Of a DNA stretch of 64,000 bases, positions 1 to 8,341 are shown piece after piece. The DNA lies in NCBI RefSeq assembly GCF_008329585.1, contig NZ_NPKP01000017.1, positions 27,361 to 91,360 on the forward strand, written 5' to 3'. Every line of letters starts with the position of its first letter. Positions within the stretch are counted from its first letter, which is position 1. The translations under genes were made by a program, and so were the position numbers. A model generated the notes under the pieces. The model ran no database searches. It saw nothing but the letters and a program-made list of their open reading frames with translations, and was not told the DNA's origin. Origin of the DNA: Mycolicibacterium sp. P9-22. Lineage in GTDB: Bacteria > Actinomycetota > Actinomycetes > Mycobacteriales > Mycobacteriaceae.

Positions 1-1
1 C

Positions 2-697
2 ATCGCCAATCGACGCACCGCGCACAACTATGACGCCGTGGTGTGCACCACCGCCTTTGCCCGCGAGGAGTTCGACCGGATCGGCGCCGACAATGTCGTC
101 ACCGTCCCCCTCGGAGTGGACCTCGATCAGTTCCATCCCCGGCACCGCAGCGCCGTGTTGCGCAGCCGCTGGGCGCGACCCGAACAGACCCTGTTGGTGC
201 ACTGCGGCAGGCTGTCGGTGGAGAAGCATGCCCACCGGAGCATCGATACCGTTGGTGCACTGCGTGATTCCGGAGTGGATGCGCGTCTGGTGGTGGTCGG
301 GGAGGGCCCCTTGCGGACCCGGCTGGAACGGCAGGCGGCGGGGCTGCCGGTGGACTTCACCGGTTACATCGGATGCCGCGACACCGTGGCCGGAATCCTG
401 GCCTCCGCGGATGTCGCGCTGGCGCCGGGCCCGCACGAGACCTTCGGCCTGGCGGCGCTGGAGGCACTGGCCTGCGGCACGCCCGCGGTGGTGTCGCGCA
501 CCTCGGCGCTCGCCGAGATCCTGACCGCCGACAGTGGCGCGACCGCCGACAACGATCCCGCTGCCATCGCGCGGGCGGTCACCGCCGTCATCTCCAGGCC
601 CGAAGGGCCCCGCCGGATCAGCGCCCGCCGCCGCGCCGAGCAGTTCACCTGGCCCCGCGCGGCCGCCGGCATGCTCGACGTCCTTGCGCGGCGCTGA
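2..697 (+). CDS. GT4-family glycosyltransferase, C-terminal part (5' end outside window)
   Basis: The frame is open from the window edge, so the N-terminal acceptor domain is missing. What remains is a GT-B C-terminal nucleotide-sugar-binding domain: the hinge PLGVDLDQFHP, a LVHCGRLSVEK strand, and the donor-site ETFGLAALEA with the two glutamates of the EX7E motif. Such enzymes transfer mannose or a similar sugar from GDP-Man or UDP-sugars at the membrane face. In mycobacteria this type includes PimB/PimC/MgtA-like mannosyltransferases of phosphoinositol mannosides and lipoglycans, and the sequence most recalls PimC-type proteins. Donor and acceptor are inference. It ends with a normal stop, and a small secreted protein gene follows. 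Confidence 0.8.
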   Translation: MANRRTAHNYDAVVCTTAFAREEFDRIGADNVVTVPLGVDLDQFHPRHRSAVLRSRWARPEQTLLVHCGRLSVEKHAHRSIDTVGALRDSGVDARLVVVGEGPLRTRLERQAAGLPVDFTGYIGCRDTVAGILASADVALAPGPHETFGLAALEALACGTPAVVSRTSALAEILTADSGATADNDPAAIARAVTAVISRPEGPRRISARRRAEQFTWPRAAAGMLDVLARR

Positions 698-740
698 CAC
701 CGAAATCACGCAGCCCCGCATGGCCGGGCTATCGGTGCCA

Positions 741-746
741 TACGAT
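741..746 (+). promoter_or_regulatory. -10 hexamer TACGAT, leaderless-type
   Basis: TACGAT fits TANNNT and is followed by exactly 7 nt (gccggac) and an ATG at 754. This is the geometry of mycobacterial leaderless promoters and supports 754, not the ATG at 745 that overlaps the hexamer, as the start of the next gene. Confidence 0.5.
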
Positions 747-753
747 GCCGGAC

Positions 754-1164
754 ATGAAGGTCTGCGTTGCGATGTGGCCCGGGTTGGCGATACCGGTTCT
801 GATGCTGGCCGCACTCGGCGGTGCGGGCCATGCCCTCGCGGCGCCCGGGGACCCGGGCTGTTCGACGTCGCTGTCGGCGCCGCAGGTCATCGACGTGTCC
901 GGGACCGCCATGGTGTCGGCTTCGGCGTCGCCGGGCGCCTGCAACCGCGCCGAGCCGCAGCTGCAGGTCGCTTGTCTGCAACTGGTGGGCAGCACCCTCG
1001 CGCCGATCTGTGCGCAGGCCGAGGGGCCGGGCACCGCGCGGGTGCACTTCGCGCCGTACACCCCGGGGGCCAGTTATGTGGCCACCGGCCGCAGCTGCGC
1101 CAATGCCGGCAGCCCGCCGGTCACCTACTGTCGCTCGGCCGGACCGCTGACGGCCGCGCTGTAG
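754..1164 (+). CDS. small secreted protein of unknown function
   Basis: A 136-residue product with a clear signal peptide: MKVCVAMWPGL, then a hydrophobic core, then GHALAAPGD with an ALA-A type cleavage site near residue 30. The mature part has six or more cysteines (GCSTS, GACN, VACL, ICAQ, SCAN, YCRS), suggesting an oxidised, disulfide-stabilised extracytoplasmic protein. I do not recognise a family. Start 754 is preferred over 745 because of the upstream TACGAT hexamer. Its 3' end overlaps the convergent regulator gene by 40 bp. Confidence 0.65.
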   Translation: MKVCVAMWPGLAIPVLMLAALGGAGHALAAPGDPGCSTSLSAPQVIDVSGTAMVSASASPGACNRAEPQLQVACLQLVGSTLAPICAQAEGPGTARVHFAPYTPGASYVATGRSCANAGSPPVTYCRSAGPLTAAL

Positions 1165-1736
1165 GAGTCACCCGTGGTGGCCGGCACATAACGCGCGTTC
1201 GCACCCGCATCGAAGCGGTATCCACGGCCGCGAACGGTCGTGATGGCTCCGGCGTGGCCACCGAGCTTCACCCGCAGCCTGCGCACGTGGGTGTCCACGG
1301 TGCGACCCGGCATTCCGGTATCCGGGGGAACCATGGCGTGGCCCCACACCTCGCGCATCAGCCGAGCCCGGGACACCGGCTGCCGTGGATGGGCGGCCAG
1401 GAAGCACAGCAATTCGAACTCGCGGTAGCTCAACCGTACCGGCACCCCGCCGATGCGGACCTCGCGGCCGGCCCGGTCGATGAGCAGTCCGTCAAAGGGC
1501 TCGGCTATAGGCGCACGTCCGGTGGCGGACACGTCATCGGCCGTCGCGACGATCGCCGGACGAGCTCGTACGCCCGGCACCGAATTGGCGATGACGCCTG
1601 CGAATTCGTCGGCCAATCGCACAGTGCGAGAGGGTAATTCGGGGAAGCCGGCGGGCACGTCGAAGATGAGGAGCACCTGCACCGACGCGGTTGCGTCGGG
1701 GACCGGAGACGGACCAGCTTGGTACACGCCACCCAC
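1125..1736 (-). CDS. OmpR/PhoB-type winged-helix transcriptional regulator lacking a phospho-receiver
   Basis: 203 residues. The C-terminal half is a complete Trans_reg_C winged helix: VPVRLSYREFELLCFLAAHP, the turn VSRARLMREVWGH, recognition helix RTVDTHVRRLRVKLG and wing TVRGRGYRFD. The N-terminal ~85 residues start with a strand VQVLLIFDVP but lack the Asp/Thr/Lys phospho-acceptor set of response regulators, so control is probably not by a histidine kinase (compare GlnR-type atypical regulators). It may sense a ligand or protein. No sensor kinase gene adjoins it. It overlaps the secreted-protein gene tail to tail. Confidence 0.8.
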   Translation of the reverse strand: MGGVYQAGPSPVPDATASVQVLLIFDVPAGFPELPSRTVRLADEFAGVIANSVPGVRARPAIVATADDVSATGRAPIAEPFDGLLIDRAGREVRIGGVPVRLSYREFELLCFLAAHPRQPVSRARLMREVWGHAMVPPDTGMPGRTVDTHVRRLRVKLGGHAGAITTVRGRGYRFDAGANARYVPATTGDSYSAAVSGPAERQ

Positions 1737-1760
1737 GGTGCCGCAGCGGGGACCGTCCGG

Positions 1761-2546
1761 TCAGGGTTTGCCGCGGCGTGAGCGCAACTCGGAGAACGCG
1801 GGGGTCACCTGCCCGGCGTAGGTCAGCTCGATGAACTGCCTGGTGGTTGCGCCGGTCAGCAGGTCCGCCAAGACGCCGACATCGGGGTTGGCCCGGTCGT
1901 GCGCCGTCGTGACCAGGTATTCGGCGTAGGTCGGGTCACCCCGGTCGCAGTGCAGGGCGGTGTCGGTGTGCACATTGCGTTCCATCGCCTGGTTGCCGAA
2001 CAGGATCACCGCGTCGAAATCGTCGAGGGCCGAGGGCAATGTCCAGCTGGTGAGCTCCTTGAACACCAGCCGGCCCGGATTGGCGCGGATATCGGTCGCG
2101 GTGGCGAGTTGCCCGGCATCGGGCCGGCAGTCGATCAGCCCGAGCCGGTCCAGCATCATCAGCGAGCGATCCGCGTTCACGGGATCCGCCGGTAGCGCCA
2201 GTTCGGCATACTCCGGTAGCCCGGAGAGTTCGATGACCCGGCTGGAGTACAGGCCGAAAGGCTCGATGTGCACGGGCACGACCGGAATCAGTGCGTTGCG
2301 GCTGCGGCGGTTGAACTCACGCAGAAACGGCAGGTACTGGAAGTAATTCGCGTGGAGTCTACCGGCGGCGAGCCAGTCGTTGGGTTCGTCGAAGCTGTCG
2401 AACACGATCACCTGCAGATCGATGCCGACTGCGGCCAGTTCAGCGCGGGTGTTCTCCAGGATCTCGGCGTGCGGCACGGGTGTGGCGCCGACCCGAAGGG
2501 GGCGTTGGCCTTTGGTGCTGACCGACCGCACGCTGCTCGTCAACAT
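1761..2546 (-). CDS. MetQ/NlpA-family substrate-binding protein without an export signal
   Basis: 261 residues matching the methionine-binding MetQ/NlpA fold. LRVGATPVPHAEILENT is the first strand and ligand loop, NYFQYLPFLREFN corresponds to the family's ANxFQHxPYL, and HIEPFGLYSSRV and IPVVPV are also family-like. Family members are normally lipoproteins, but here no hydrophobic leader and no lipobox cysteine precede the domain, even allowing for the upstream in-frame extension to 2657. Start 2546 is the ATG closest to the domain. It is divergent from an APC permease, not beside MetN/MetI. It may be a cytosolic binding protein for an amino acid. Confidence 0.75.
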   Translation of the reverse strand: MLTSSVRSVSTKGQRPLRVGATPVPHAEILENTRAELAAVGIDLQVIVFDSFDEPNDWLAAGRLHANYFQYLPFLREFNRRSRNALIPVVPVHIEPFGLYSSRVIELSGLPEYAELALPADPVNADRSLMMLDRLGLIDCRPDAGQLATATDIRANPGRLVFKELTSWTLPSALDDFDAVILFGNQAMERNVHTDTALHCDRGDPTYAEYLVTTAHDRANPDVGVLADLLTGATTRQFIELTYAGQVTPAFSELRSRRGKP

Positions 2547-2659
2547 GACCCGAAGGTTACTGATGTCAGCGTCGATTGCAACGTCGCCCGAATGTGTCCG
2601 ATTGTTACGGCCTTTAACGCACGATGACCGCAGCGGTGGCCGACCGGCCGCGGCCATCC

Positions 2660-2665
2660 TAGGTT
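2660..2665 (+). promoter_or_regulatory. -10 hexamer TAGGTT, leaderless-type
   Basis: TAGGTT is followed by 6 nt (ctgcgc) and the permease ATG at 2672. There is no Shine-Dalgarno, so the transcript probably begins at the ATG. Confidence 0.6.
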
Positions 2666-2671
2666 CTGCGC

Positions 2672-4108
2672 ATGTCTGAAATCACGGCTGTGCCTGAGCA
2701 ACTGAGCGGCGTCCCGGGGGAGCGCAAGCTACGGGGGAATCTCGGTGTGGCATCCATCGTCTTCATGGTGGTGGCCGCGGCGGCTCCGCTCGGCGTTGTC
2801 GGTGGCGTCTTCCCGCTGGGAATCGCGGGTGGCAACGGCGCAGGCTTCCCGGCGACCTTCATCGTGTCGACGGTCATCCTGCTGCTGTTCGCGGTCGGCT
2901 TCACCGCGCTGACCCCGTTCGTCGAGGAGGCGGGTGCATTCTTCTCCTATGTCCGCCATTCCCTTGGCTTCTCGACCGGCATCGGTTTCGGCTTCGTCGC
3001 ACTGGTGAGTTACGTCGCGTTGGAGGCCGGGGTGTACGGGCTGCTCGGGCCGGCCGGGGTCGGGGTCGTGACACTGTTCGGCGGGACCGAGATCCCGTGG
3101 TGGGTGCTCGCGGCGCTAGCGTTCGCGGTGACGACGTTCCTGGGCTACCGCAACATCCAGTTGTCCAGCCGGGTGCTGGGTGTGCTGCTCACCGCCGAGA
3201 TCGCGATCATCCTCGTCCTCGACCTGGTCATCGTGGCACGCGGCGGCGGGGATGACGGGCTTTCCACCGGCGTCGTCAACCCGTCGACGGTGTTCTCCGG
3301 ATCGCTGGGCATCGGCCTGCTGTTCGCCATGCTGAGCTACATCGGTTTCGAGGCGACGGCGATCTTCCGCGATGAGGCGAAGGACCCGGAACGCACCATT
3401 CCCCGCGCCACCTATGCCGCGCTGCTCCTGATCGGTGGCTTCTACGCCATCACCAGCTGGGCGCTGATCTCGGCGTGGGGCGACACGCGGGCCGTCGAGC
3501 AGGCGACGGATTCCGGTGGCACGTTCCTCTCGGATGTTGCGCAGACCTACATCGAGACCGCGGGCAATGACATCATCACGGTGCTGTACTTCACCAGCCT
3601 GTTCGCCTGCATCCTGGCCTTCCACAATGTCGCGTCGCGCTACGTGTTCGCGCTCTCGCAGCACCGTGTGCTGCCGCAGTCGCTCGGCGTTGCGCACGCC
3701 GCGCACGGGTCACCGCACAAGGCATCGCTGTGGATCTCGGGCGTCGTCGCGATCAGCATCGCGCTGGCCGTGCTGTTCGGGCTCGATCCGGTCGCGCAGT
3801 TCTACACCTGGTTCGCGGCGGCCACCACCGTCGGTTTCGTGGTGCTGCTGATCGCCACGAGCGTCGCGGTACTGGTGTTCTTCGCCGGCGACCGGCGCGG
3901 ATACTCGCAGTGGCGGGTCCGCATCGCGCCCGCACTGGGACTCATCGGACTGGGCGTCACGCTGGTGCTGATCCTGACGAACCTGGAGGGGCTCGCCGGC
4001 TCGAATGCGCTGGGCTGGGGGATCGTCGGGCTGTTGGTGGTGGCGTTCGTCGCCGGTGCTGTCATCGGCCGCCGGGTCGGCGATTCGGCCGGGGTGCTGC
4101 GGTCGTGA
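2672..4108 (+). CDS. APC-superfamily amino acid permease
   Basis: A 478-residue polytopic membrane protein with about 12 hydrophobic segments. The N-terminal GVASIVFMVVAAAAPLGVVGG is the unwound TM1 region of amino acid/polyamine/organocation transporters. ISYIGFEAT-like LSYIGFEATAIFRDEAKDPERTIPRATY is the conserved TM6 substrate and EEA...R-TIPRA segment. The role is proton-coupled uptake or exchange of an amino acid or amine across the plasma membrane; the substrate is not predictable from sequence. The divergent MetQ-like gene suggests, by inference only, a shared amino-acid theme. A leaderless-type promoter directly precedes the start. Confidence 0.88.
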   Translation: MSEITAVPEQLSGVPGERKLRGNLGVASIVFMVVAAAAPLGVVGGVFPLGIAGGNGAGFPATFIVSTVILLLFAVGFTALTPFVEEAGAFFSYVRHSLGFSTGIGFGFVALVSYVALEAGVYGLLGPAGVGVVTLFGGTEIPWWVLAALAFAVTTFLGYRNIQLSSRVLGVLLTAEIAIILVLDLVIVARGGGDDGLSTGVVNPSTVFSGSLGIGLLFAMLSYIGFEATAIFRDEAKDPERTIPRATYAALLLIGGFYAITSWALISAWGDTRAVEQATDSGGTFLSDVAQTYIETAGNDIITVLYFTSLFACILAFHNVASRYVFALSQHRVLPQSLGVAHAAHGSPHKASLWISGVVAISIALAVLFGLDPVAQFYTWFAAATTVGFVVLLIATSVAVLVFFAGDRRGYSQWRVRIAPALGLIGLGVTLVLILTNLEGLAGSNALGWGIVGLLVVAFVAGAVIGRRVGDSAGVLRS

Positions 4109-4125
4109 CGGCACCCCGAGCGGTG

Positions 4126-4380
4126 TCAGTGCGCGCGTAGCAATTGGCTGCTGGTCAGCTGGACCAGCCAGGTCCGGAATCGGCGGTGTGACCAGCCGCG
4201 GATGCCGACCATCCGGCCGAACAAAGCGGGATCGCCTGCCAGCCAGGCGATATCGATCGCGTCGGTCGGTCGTGTCCGGTCGGTGAGAGCCCCCAGTTCG
4301 TCCAGTCGCGTGACAACCGTGCGTGCACCGTCGAGACGTTGTCCGCGCCGTCCAGCCTGGCGGCCACCGCGCGGATCGCC
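4126..4380 (-). pseudogene. C-terminal remnant of a TetR regulator, frameshifted
   Basis: The frame ending at 4126 reads TRLDELGALTDRT, then DIAWLAGDPALFGRMVG, then IRGWSHRRFRTWLVQL, which is the typical last two helices of TetR regulators (DLLWAL..PELY..LV..RGWS...F..WL). Just upstream the matching sequence continues in another frame (IRAVAARLDGADNVSTVHAR) before running into the P450 stop. No N-terminal helix-turn-helix is present. The piece lies immediately downstream of the P450 on the same strand. I read it as the decayed tail of a former regulator joined to the P450 by deletion. Confidence 0.6.
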
Positions 4381-5663
4381 TAACCTGCGGGCAGCCAGCG
4401 CACCGGCAGCCGCTTGATGCCGTGGATGAAGGGCGACAGCAGCCGATCCGGCTCGGCGTCGGCGGTCAGATCCGGTATCTGCCGGTGCAACTCCTCGAAG
4501 GCCACCGTGATCTCCCGGCGGGCCAGATTGGCGCCGAGGCAGAAATGGGCCCCGCCGCCGCCGAACCCGACATGCGGGTTGGGGCTGCGGCGGATGTCGA
4601 ACAGCCAGGGGTCGGTGAAACGGGATTCGTCGCGGTTCGCCGACCCGTACCACAGGGTGACCTTGTCACCCGCCGCCATCGCAACGCCGCTCAGCTCGGT
4701 GTCGCGGGTGAGGGTGCGCCGCATGTACGCAACGGGGGAGGCCCAGCGGATGATCTCCTCGACGGCGGTCGGCGCGAGCACGTCATAGTCCGCCCACCAG
4801 AGGTCGCGTTGCTCGGGAAACCGGCTCAACGCGGCGACACCATGGCTGATCGCATTTCGGGTGGTCTCGTTGCCCGCAACCACGAGCAGGATGAAGAACG
4901 ACGCCACCTCCGCCGATGTCAGCTGTTCGCCGTCCACCTCGGCGGCCACCAGCGCCGTGGTCAGGTCCTCGCCCGGTCGTGCCCGGCGGTCCTCGGCCAG
5001 ATCCTTGGCATACGCTCCGATGTCCATGGCGACGTGGGCGAACTCGTCGAAATCGGTGGTGAGATCCGGGTCTCCGAAACCGAGGATCACGTTGGTCCAG
5101 TGGAAGATCTTGTCGTGATCGTGTTCGTCGATGCCCATCATGTCGCAGATCACCTGCAGCGGTAGCGGGCCGGCCAGCGTCGTCACCAGATCGGCCCGGC
5201 CCTCAGGATGGTCGGCGACCATCCTGGAGACCAGGTGGCGGGCGCGTTCGCGTACCGATTCCTCGATCCGGGCGAGCACCTTCGGTGTGAAGGCACTGCG
5301 CACGATATTGCGCAATCTGGTGTGCCGCGGGTCATCCATCGCGATCATCGAGCCGAAGTACTCGGCGAGTTCGGGTGTCTGATCGCCGATGGTGATGTTC
5401 GGACTGGAGCTGAACACCTCGGGGTGCCGGCTCGCGAAGTGCACGTCGTCGTAGCGGGTCAGGGCCCAATGCCCGGCGCCGGCGTCGACACCTTCTCCGG
5501 TGATCGGTGCGTGGAATGAGACCGGCGCCTCCCGGCGCAGGGTCGCGAAGGCGCCGTCCCGGAAATCGTCGTCCCGCGACCAGAACTTCCAGGACCCGAG
5601 ATCGATCTCGGACAGCTCGACCTGCTGGGGTTGCGATCCGTTGACCAGTGTCGCGATCGGCAT
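4380..5663 (-). CDS. cytochrome P450
   Basis: 427 residues of a class I bacterial P450. The I-helix AGNETT lies at residues 263-268, the K-helix ExxR pair is E303/R306, and the heme loop FGGGGAHFCLGANLA has the ligand Cys375. HTRLR (114-118) contacts a heme propionate. The C-terminal IHGIKRLPV resembles the CYP124/125/142 group that oxidises methyl-branched lipids and sterol side chains, but the subfamily is not certain. It needs ferredoxin and reductase supplied elsewhere. ATG at 5663 gives a normal-length N-terminus. A TetR remnant follows it, so local regulation has probably been lost. Confidence 0.9.
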   Translation of the reverse strand: MPIATLVNGSQPQQVELSEIDLGSWKFWSRDDDFRDGAFATLRREAPVSFHAPITGEGVDAGAGHWALTRYDDVHFASRHPEVFSSSPNITIGDQTPELAEYFGSMIAMDDPRHTRLRNIVRSAFTPKVLARIEESVRERARHLVSRMVADHPEGRADLVTTLAGPLPLQVICDMMGIDEHDHDKIFHWTNVILGFGDPDLTTDFDEFAHVAMDIGAYAKDLAEDRRARPGEDLTTALVAAEVDGEQLTSAEVASFFILLVVAGNETTRNAISHGVAALSRFPEQRDLWWADYDVLAPTAVEEIIRWASPVAYMRRTLTRDTELSGVAMAAGDKVTLWYGSANRDESRFTDPWLFDIRRSPNPHVGFGGGGAHFCLGANLARREITVAFEELHRQIPDLTADAEPDRLLSPFIHGIKRLPVRWLPAG

Positions 5664-5802
5664 GGCCGTAGTTTAGATTCCCGCCTGCGACCTACCCGGT
5701 GAATCGCCACGATCGTAACGTCGTCGTCGCCTGGGACGATACAGAGACAGGGGTAATCGGGGTCCGCGCATCCCGACCCCCGGACAGGACGGTGACCTGT
5801 CG

Positions 5803-5823
5803 TCGGTCGACCGATCAGATCGG
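5803..5823. repeat. two overlapping perfect palindromes upstream of a secreted-protein gene
   Basis: TCGGTCGACCGA (5803-5814) is a perfect 12-bp palindrome and CCGATC-A-GATCGG (5811-5823) overlaps it. They end about 28 bp before the start codon at 5852, so they could be an operator or a 5'-UTR hairpin. No further evidence. Confidence 0.35.
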
Positions 5824-5851
5824 CGCCACGGTGACCGGTGAGGAGTGAGCG

Positions 5852-6295
5852 ATGAAACTGACAAAACTGGTGGCGAGCGCATTGGTCGCCGGGAGCCTGG
5901 GATTCGGTGTCGCAACGATGCAGGGCGCGGTGGCCTCCGCGCTTCCGTCGGCGCCCGTGCCGATGAAGCCCGGCAACGGCAACGGTGACGGGAACGGGAA
6001 CGGCAACGGGTGTCAGCCCTGGTGTGACGGACCGAAGCACAACGAAGGCAACGGTGACTGGAACAAGGGGCCGTGGTGGGCCAACAACCGCCACGACTGG
6101 TGGGACGATCGCAACGGCGCACCGCCGTGGGGTTGGGGCCCGCCACCTCCGCTGCAATGGAACGGCCAGCCCTTGCCGGCGTCGATCAACTACTGGGGCT
6201 ACAACGCCAACCCGGTATGGCACGACGGATTCCGCCAGTGGGGCATCTGGCTGTTCGGTCAGTGGATCCCGATCTTCGGCGTCGGCTTCAATTGA
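5852..6295 (+). CDS. secreted Gly/Asn- and Trp-rich protein of unknown function
   Basis: 147 residues. The signal peptide is MKLTKLVASALVAGS..., with likely cleavage after AVASA (residue 30). Mature segment 40-53 is a low-complexity GNGNGDGNGNGNG stretch, followed by CQPWC (Cys54/Cys58). Residues 70-100 are Trp/Pro rich (NKGPWWANNRHDWWDD, PPWGWGPPPP). The hydrophobic C-terminus is WGIWLFGQWIPIFG. A strong GAGGAG-type ribosome site at about -10 fixes the start. Composition resembles small exported cell-envelope proteins of mycobacteria. Function is unknown. Confidence 0.75.
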   Translation: MKLTKLVASALVAGSLGFGVATMQGAVASALPSAPVPMKPGNGNGDGNGNGNGCQPWCDGPKHNEGNGDWNKGPWWANNRHDWWDDRNGAPPWGWGPPPPLQWNGQPLPASINYWGYNANPVWHDGFRQWGIWLFGQWIPIFGVGFN

Positions 6296-6305
6296 TCTGT
6301 CGCGG

Positions 6306-6725
6306 TCAGTCGGAGGCCGTCTCGGGCAGGTCGTGGCGCACCACGCGGACCCGCCCATGCGGCAGGCAGGCCGCGTACCCGTGGTGTTTGCCGTAGAGCT
6401 CCCACGAGGTGTGCGCATCGTCGCTGGGAACGTCGATGTGCTGCCCGCCGGAGAACTGCAGGTGAAGGCTGCCGTCGTCGTCCCAGTCGGCATGGGTGCA
6501 CGTGGTACCGGCGAAGTCGAAGAGTGGCTTTTGCTCGGTGCGTACGGCGGTCGGATCGATGGCTACGACCTCAGCAGCTGCCGAGGCGCCGCCGCCGATG
6601 TCCGGCAACGTCAACTCCATGGGTGCGGAGATGACGAGTTCGTTGTATTCGTCCAGGTTGAGCACCAGACCGTCGCGGAACATGATCCGCTGCAGGGTGC
6701 GGCCCTGGATCCATTGTTCGGTCAT
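6306..6725 (-). CDS. conserved hypothetical protein (possibly DUF6188)
   Basis: 139 residues beginning MTEQWIQGRTLQRIMFRDG. No signal peptide or membrane segment is seen. The sequence is mainly beta-strand-like (LVLNLDEYNELVIS, MELTLPDI, SLHLQFSGGQHIDVP) with a late WELYGKHHGYAACLPHG. It recalls small actinobacterial proteins filed under DUF6188, but I hold this loosely. It is convergent with the secreted-protein gene, 10 bp away. No functional call is made. Confidence 0.6.
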   Translation of the reverse strand: MTEQWIQGRTLQRIMFRDGLVLNLDEYNELVISAPMELTLPDIGGGASAAAEVVAIDPTAVRTEQKPLFDFAGTTCTHADWDDDGSLHLQFSGGQHIDVPSDDAHTSWELYGKHHGYAACLPHGRVRVVRHDLPETASD

Positions 6726-6980
6726 TTTTCCACTTTGAGCCGTTGGCGGGCCCAGCACAAGAGGTGCCGGCCGGTTCGCTCCAGCGCGGATCCGCCGCGG
6801 TTGTCCCGACCGCGGACCGCAGGTAAAAGCCGCTGGTCGAAGGTCTGCCGAACGTCTTCTTTTGGGCGAAATTGTTCGCTGATGTAAACGCAACAGGCTC
6901 CCGGGCGTAAACTCCCCGCGACGGGGGAGGGTTCACGCATCGAGCCGGTCCATGTACGTGTCACTAATGAAAGGGCTGAC

Positions 6981-7871
6981 TTGCCCGCATCAGACAACCG
7001 AGTTCCCGAAACCGGTCTCAAACCGCATTTCGAGGACGTTCAGGCGCATTACGACCTGTCGGACGACTTCTTCCGGCTGTTTCTGGATCCCACCCAGACG
7101 TACAGCTGCGCCTATTTCGAACGCGACGACATGACCCTGGAGGAGGCGCAGTACGCCAAGATCGACCTCTCGCTGGGCAAACTCGGGCTGCAGCCGGGAA
7201 TGAAGCTGCTCGACGTCGGCTGCGGATGGGGCGCCACCCTCAAACGCGCCATCGAGCGCTACGACGTCGACGTGATCGGGCTCACGCTGAGCCGCAACCA
7301 GCAGGCCCATGTGCAGCAGCTGTTCGACGGCCTGGACACCGAGCGGTCCCGCGAGGTGCTGCTGGAGGGCTGGGAGCAGTTCAGCGGTTCGGTGGATCGC
7401 ATCGTGTCCATCGGCGCGTTCGAGCATTTCGGTGCCAACCGCTACGACGACTTCTTCAAGATGGCCTACGCCGCGCTGCCCGCCGGCGGCTCGATGCTGC
7501 TGCACACCATCGTCAAGCCCAGTGATGCCGACTTCGCGGAACGCGGGCTGCCGCTGACCATGACGAAGCTGAAGTTCTTCAAATTCATCATGGACGAGAT
7601 CTTCCCGGGCGGGATGCTGCCGTTCGTGTCGGTGGTCGAGGAGCATGCCGCCAAGGCCGGCTTCGAGGTGCAGCGGGTGCAGTCGCTGCGGTTGCACTAC
7701 GCGCGGACGCTGACGATCTGGGCCGACGCCCTGCAGGCTCGGCGCGACGAGGCGATCGCCATCCAGTCCGAAGAGGTTTACGACCGGTACATGCGGTACC
7801 TGACCGGCTGTTCCGAACTGTTCCGGGAGGGCTACACCGACGTCTGCCAGTTCACGCTGCACAAGTCCTGA
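6981..7871 (+). CDS. cyclopropane mycolic acid synthase-family SAM methyltransferase
   Basis: 296 residues from a TTG start at 6981, preceded by AAGGG 6 nt upstream. The N-terminus LKPHFEDVQAHYDLSDDFFRLFLDP is the acyl-binding cap of the CmaA/MmaA/PcaA/UmaA family. The SAM site LLDVGCGWG is at residues 76-84. SIGAFEHFG and YDDFF are the family's active-site region. These cytosolic enzymes use SAM to cyclopropanate or methylate double bonds of meromycolic chains on AcpM, or phospholipid acyl chains. Length is normal. Which modification it makes cannot be told from sequence. A thioesterase gene is convergent 3 bp away. Confidence 0.9.
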   Translation: MPASDNRVPETGLKPHFEDVQAHYDLSDDFFRLFLDPTQTYSCAYFERDDMTLEEAQYAKIDLSLGKLGLQPGMKLLDVGCGWGATLKRAIERYDVDVIGLTLSRNQQAHVQQLFDGLDTERSREVLLEGWEQFSGSVDRIVSIGAFEHFGANRYDDFFKMAYAALPAGGSMLLHTIVKPSDADFAERGLPLTMTKLKFFKFIMDEIFPGGMLPFVSVVEEHAAKAGFEVQRVQSLRLHYARTLTIWADALQARRDEAIAIQSEEVYDRYMRYLTGCSELFREGYTDVCQFTLHKS

Positions 7872-7874
7872 TCA

Positions 7875-8306
7875 CTACCGCGCCGCTTCCAGGGCGCGGC
7901 GTAAGTCGCCGGGTACGTCGCACTTGGCCCAGTCGTCGGTCGACACCACCACGTACACGTTGCGTCCGCGTACCGCGACCCGCTCGCAGCGCTGCGGGTC
8001 ATCGGCAGCGGTGCGCAGCACCGCGAAGGCCACGGCGAAGCTTGTGGTGCCGATGTGGTCGCAGGCCGCCTCGACCCGGACAACGTCCCGCCAGCGGACC
8101 GACGTCAGGTAATCGATATCGCTGTGGACGACCTTGAAGTCGACCCCGGTGGATATCAATTGGGCGTAGTCGACGCCGTGCTCGGCGAGCATCGCGGTGC
8201 AGGCCTCGTCGAACCAGGTCAGATAGTGCCCGTTGAATACCACGCCCTGCTGATCGATCTCCGCGTACCGGGGCACGATTCTCAGTGAGCTCACGGCAGT
8301 CACCAT
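7875..8306 (-). CDS. hotdog-fold acyl-CoA thioesterase (4HBT/YbgC type)
   Basis: 143 residues. VPRYAEIDQQGVVFNGHYL is the YbgC/4HBT signature with catalytic Asp18, followed by the central helix WFDEACTAMLAEHG and strands LTSVRWRDVVRVEA. It hydrolyses acyl-CoA or acyl-carrier thioesters in the cytosol; chain specificity is unknown. ATG 8306 places the signature at the usual position. It is divergent from the threonine-dehydratase-like gene, with only about 35 bp to that gene's leaderless uORF, and convergent with the methyltransferase gene. Confidence 0.82.
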   Translation of the reverse strand: MVTAVSSLRIVPRYAEIDQQGVVFNGHYLTWFDEACTAMLAEHGVDYAQLISTGVDFKVVHSDIDYLTSVRWRDVVRVEAACDHIGTTSFAVAFAVLRTAADDPQRCERVAVRGRNVYVVVSTDDWAKCDVPGDLRRALEAAR

Positions 8307-8329
8307 GCACCACGAGTGCGTGCCACCGC

Positions 8330-8335
8330 TAGCAT
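8330..8335 (+). promoter_or_regulatory. -10 hexamer TAGCAT for a leaderless transcript
   Basis: TAGCAT plus 6 nt (cgaacg) reaches a GTG at 8342, the start of a 9-codon open frame that ends on the start codon of the threonine-dehydratase-like gene. Confidence 0.5.
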
Positions 8336-8341
8336 CGAACG

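Noticed and set aside
6866..6879. Inverted repeat GCGAA-ATTG-TTCGC upstream of the methyltransferase gene
   Set aside because: Arms of only 5 bp, more than 100 bp from the start, with no other supporting signal; expected by chance in this much sequence.
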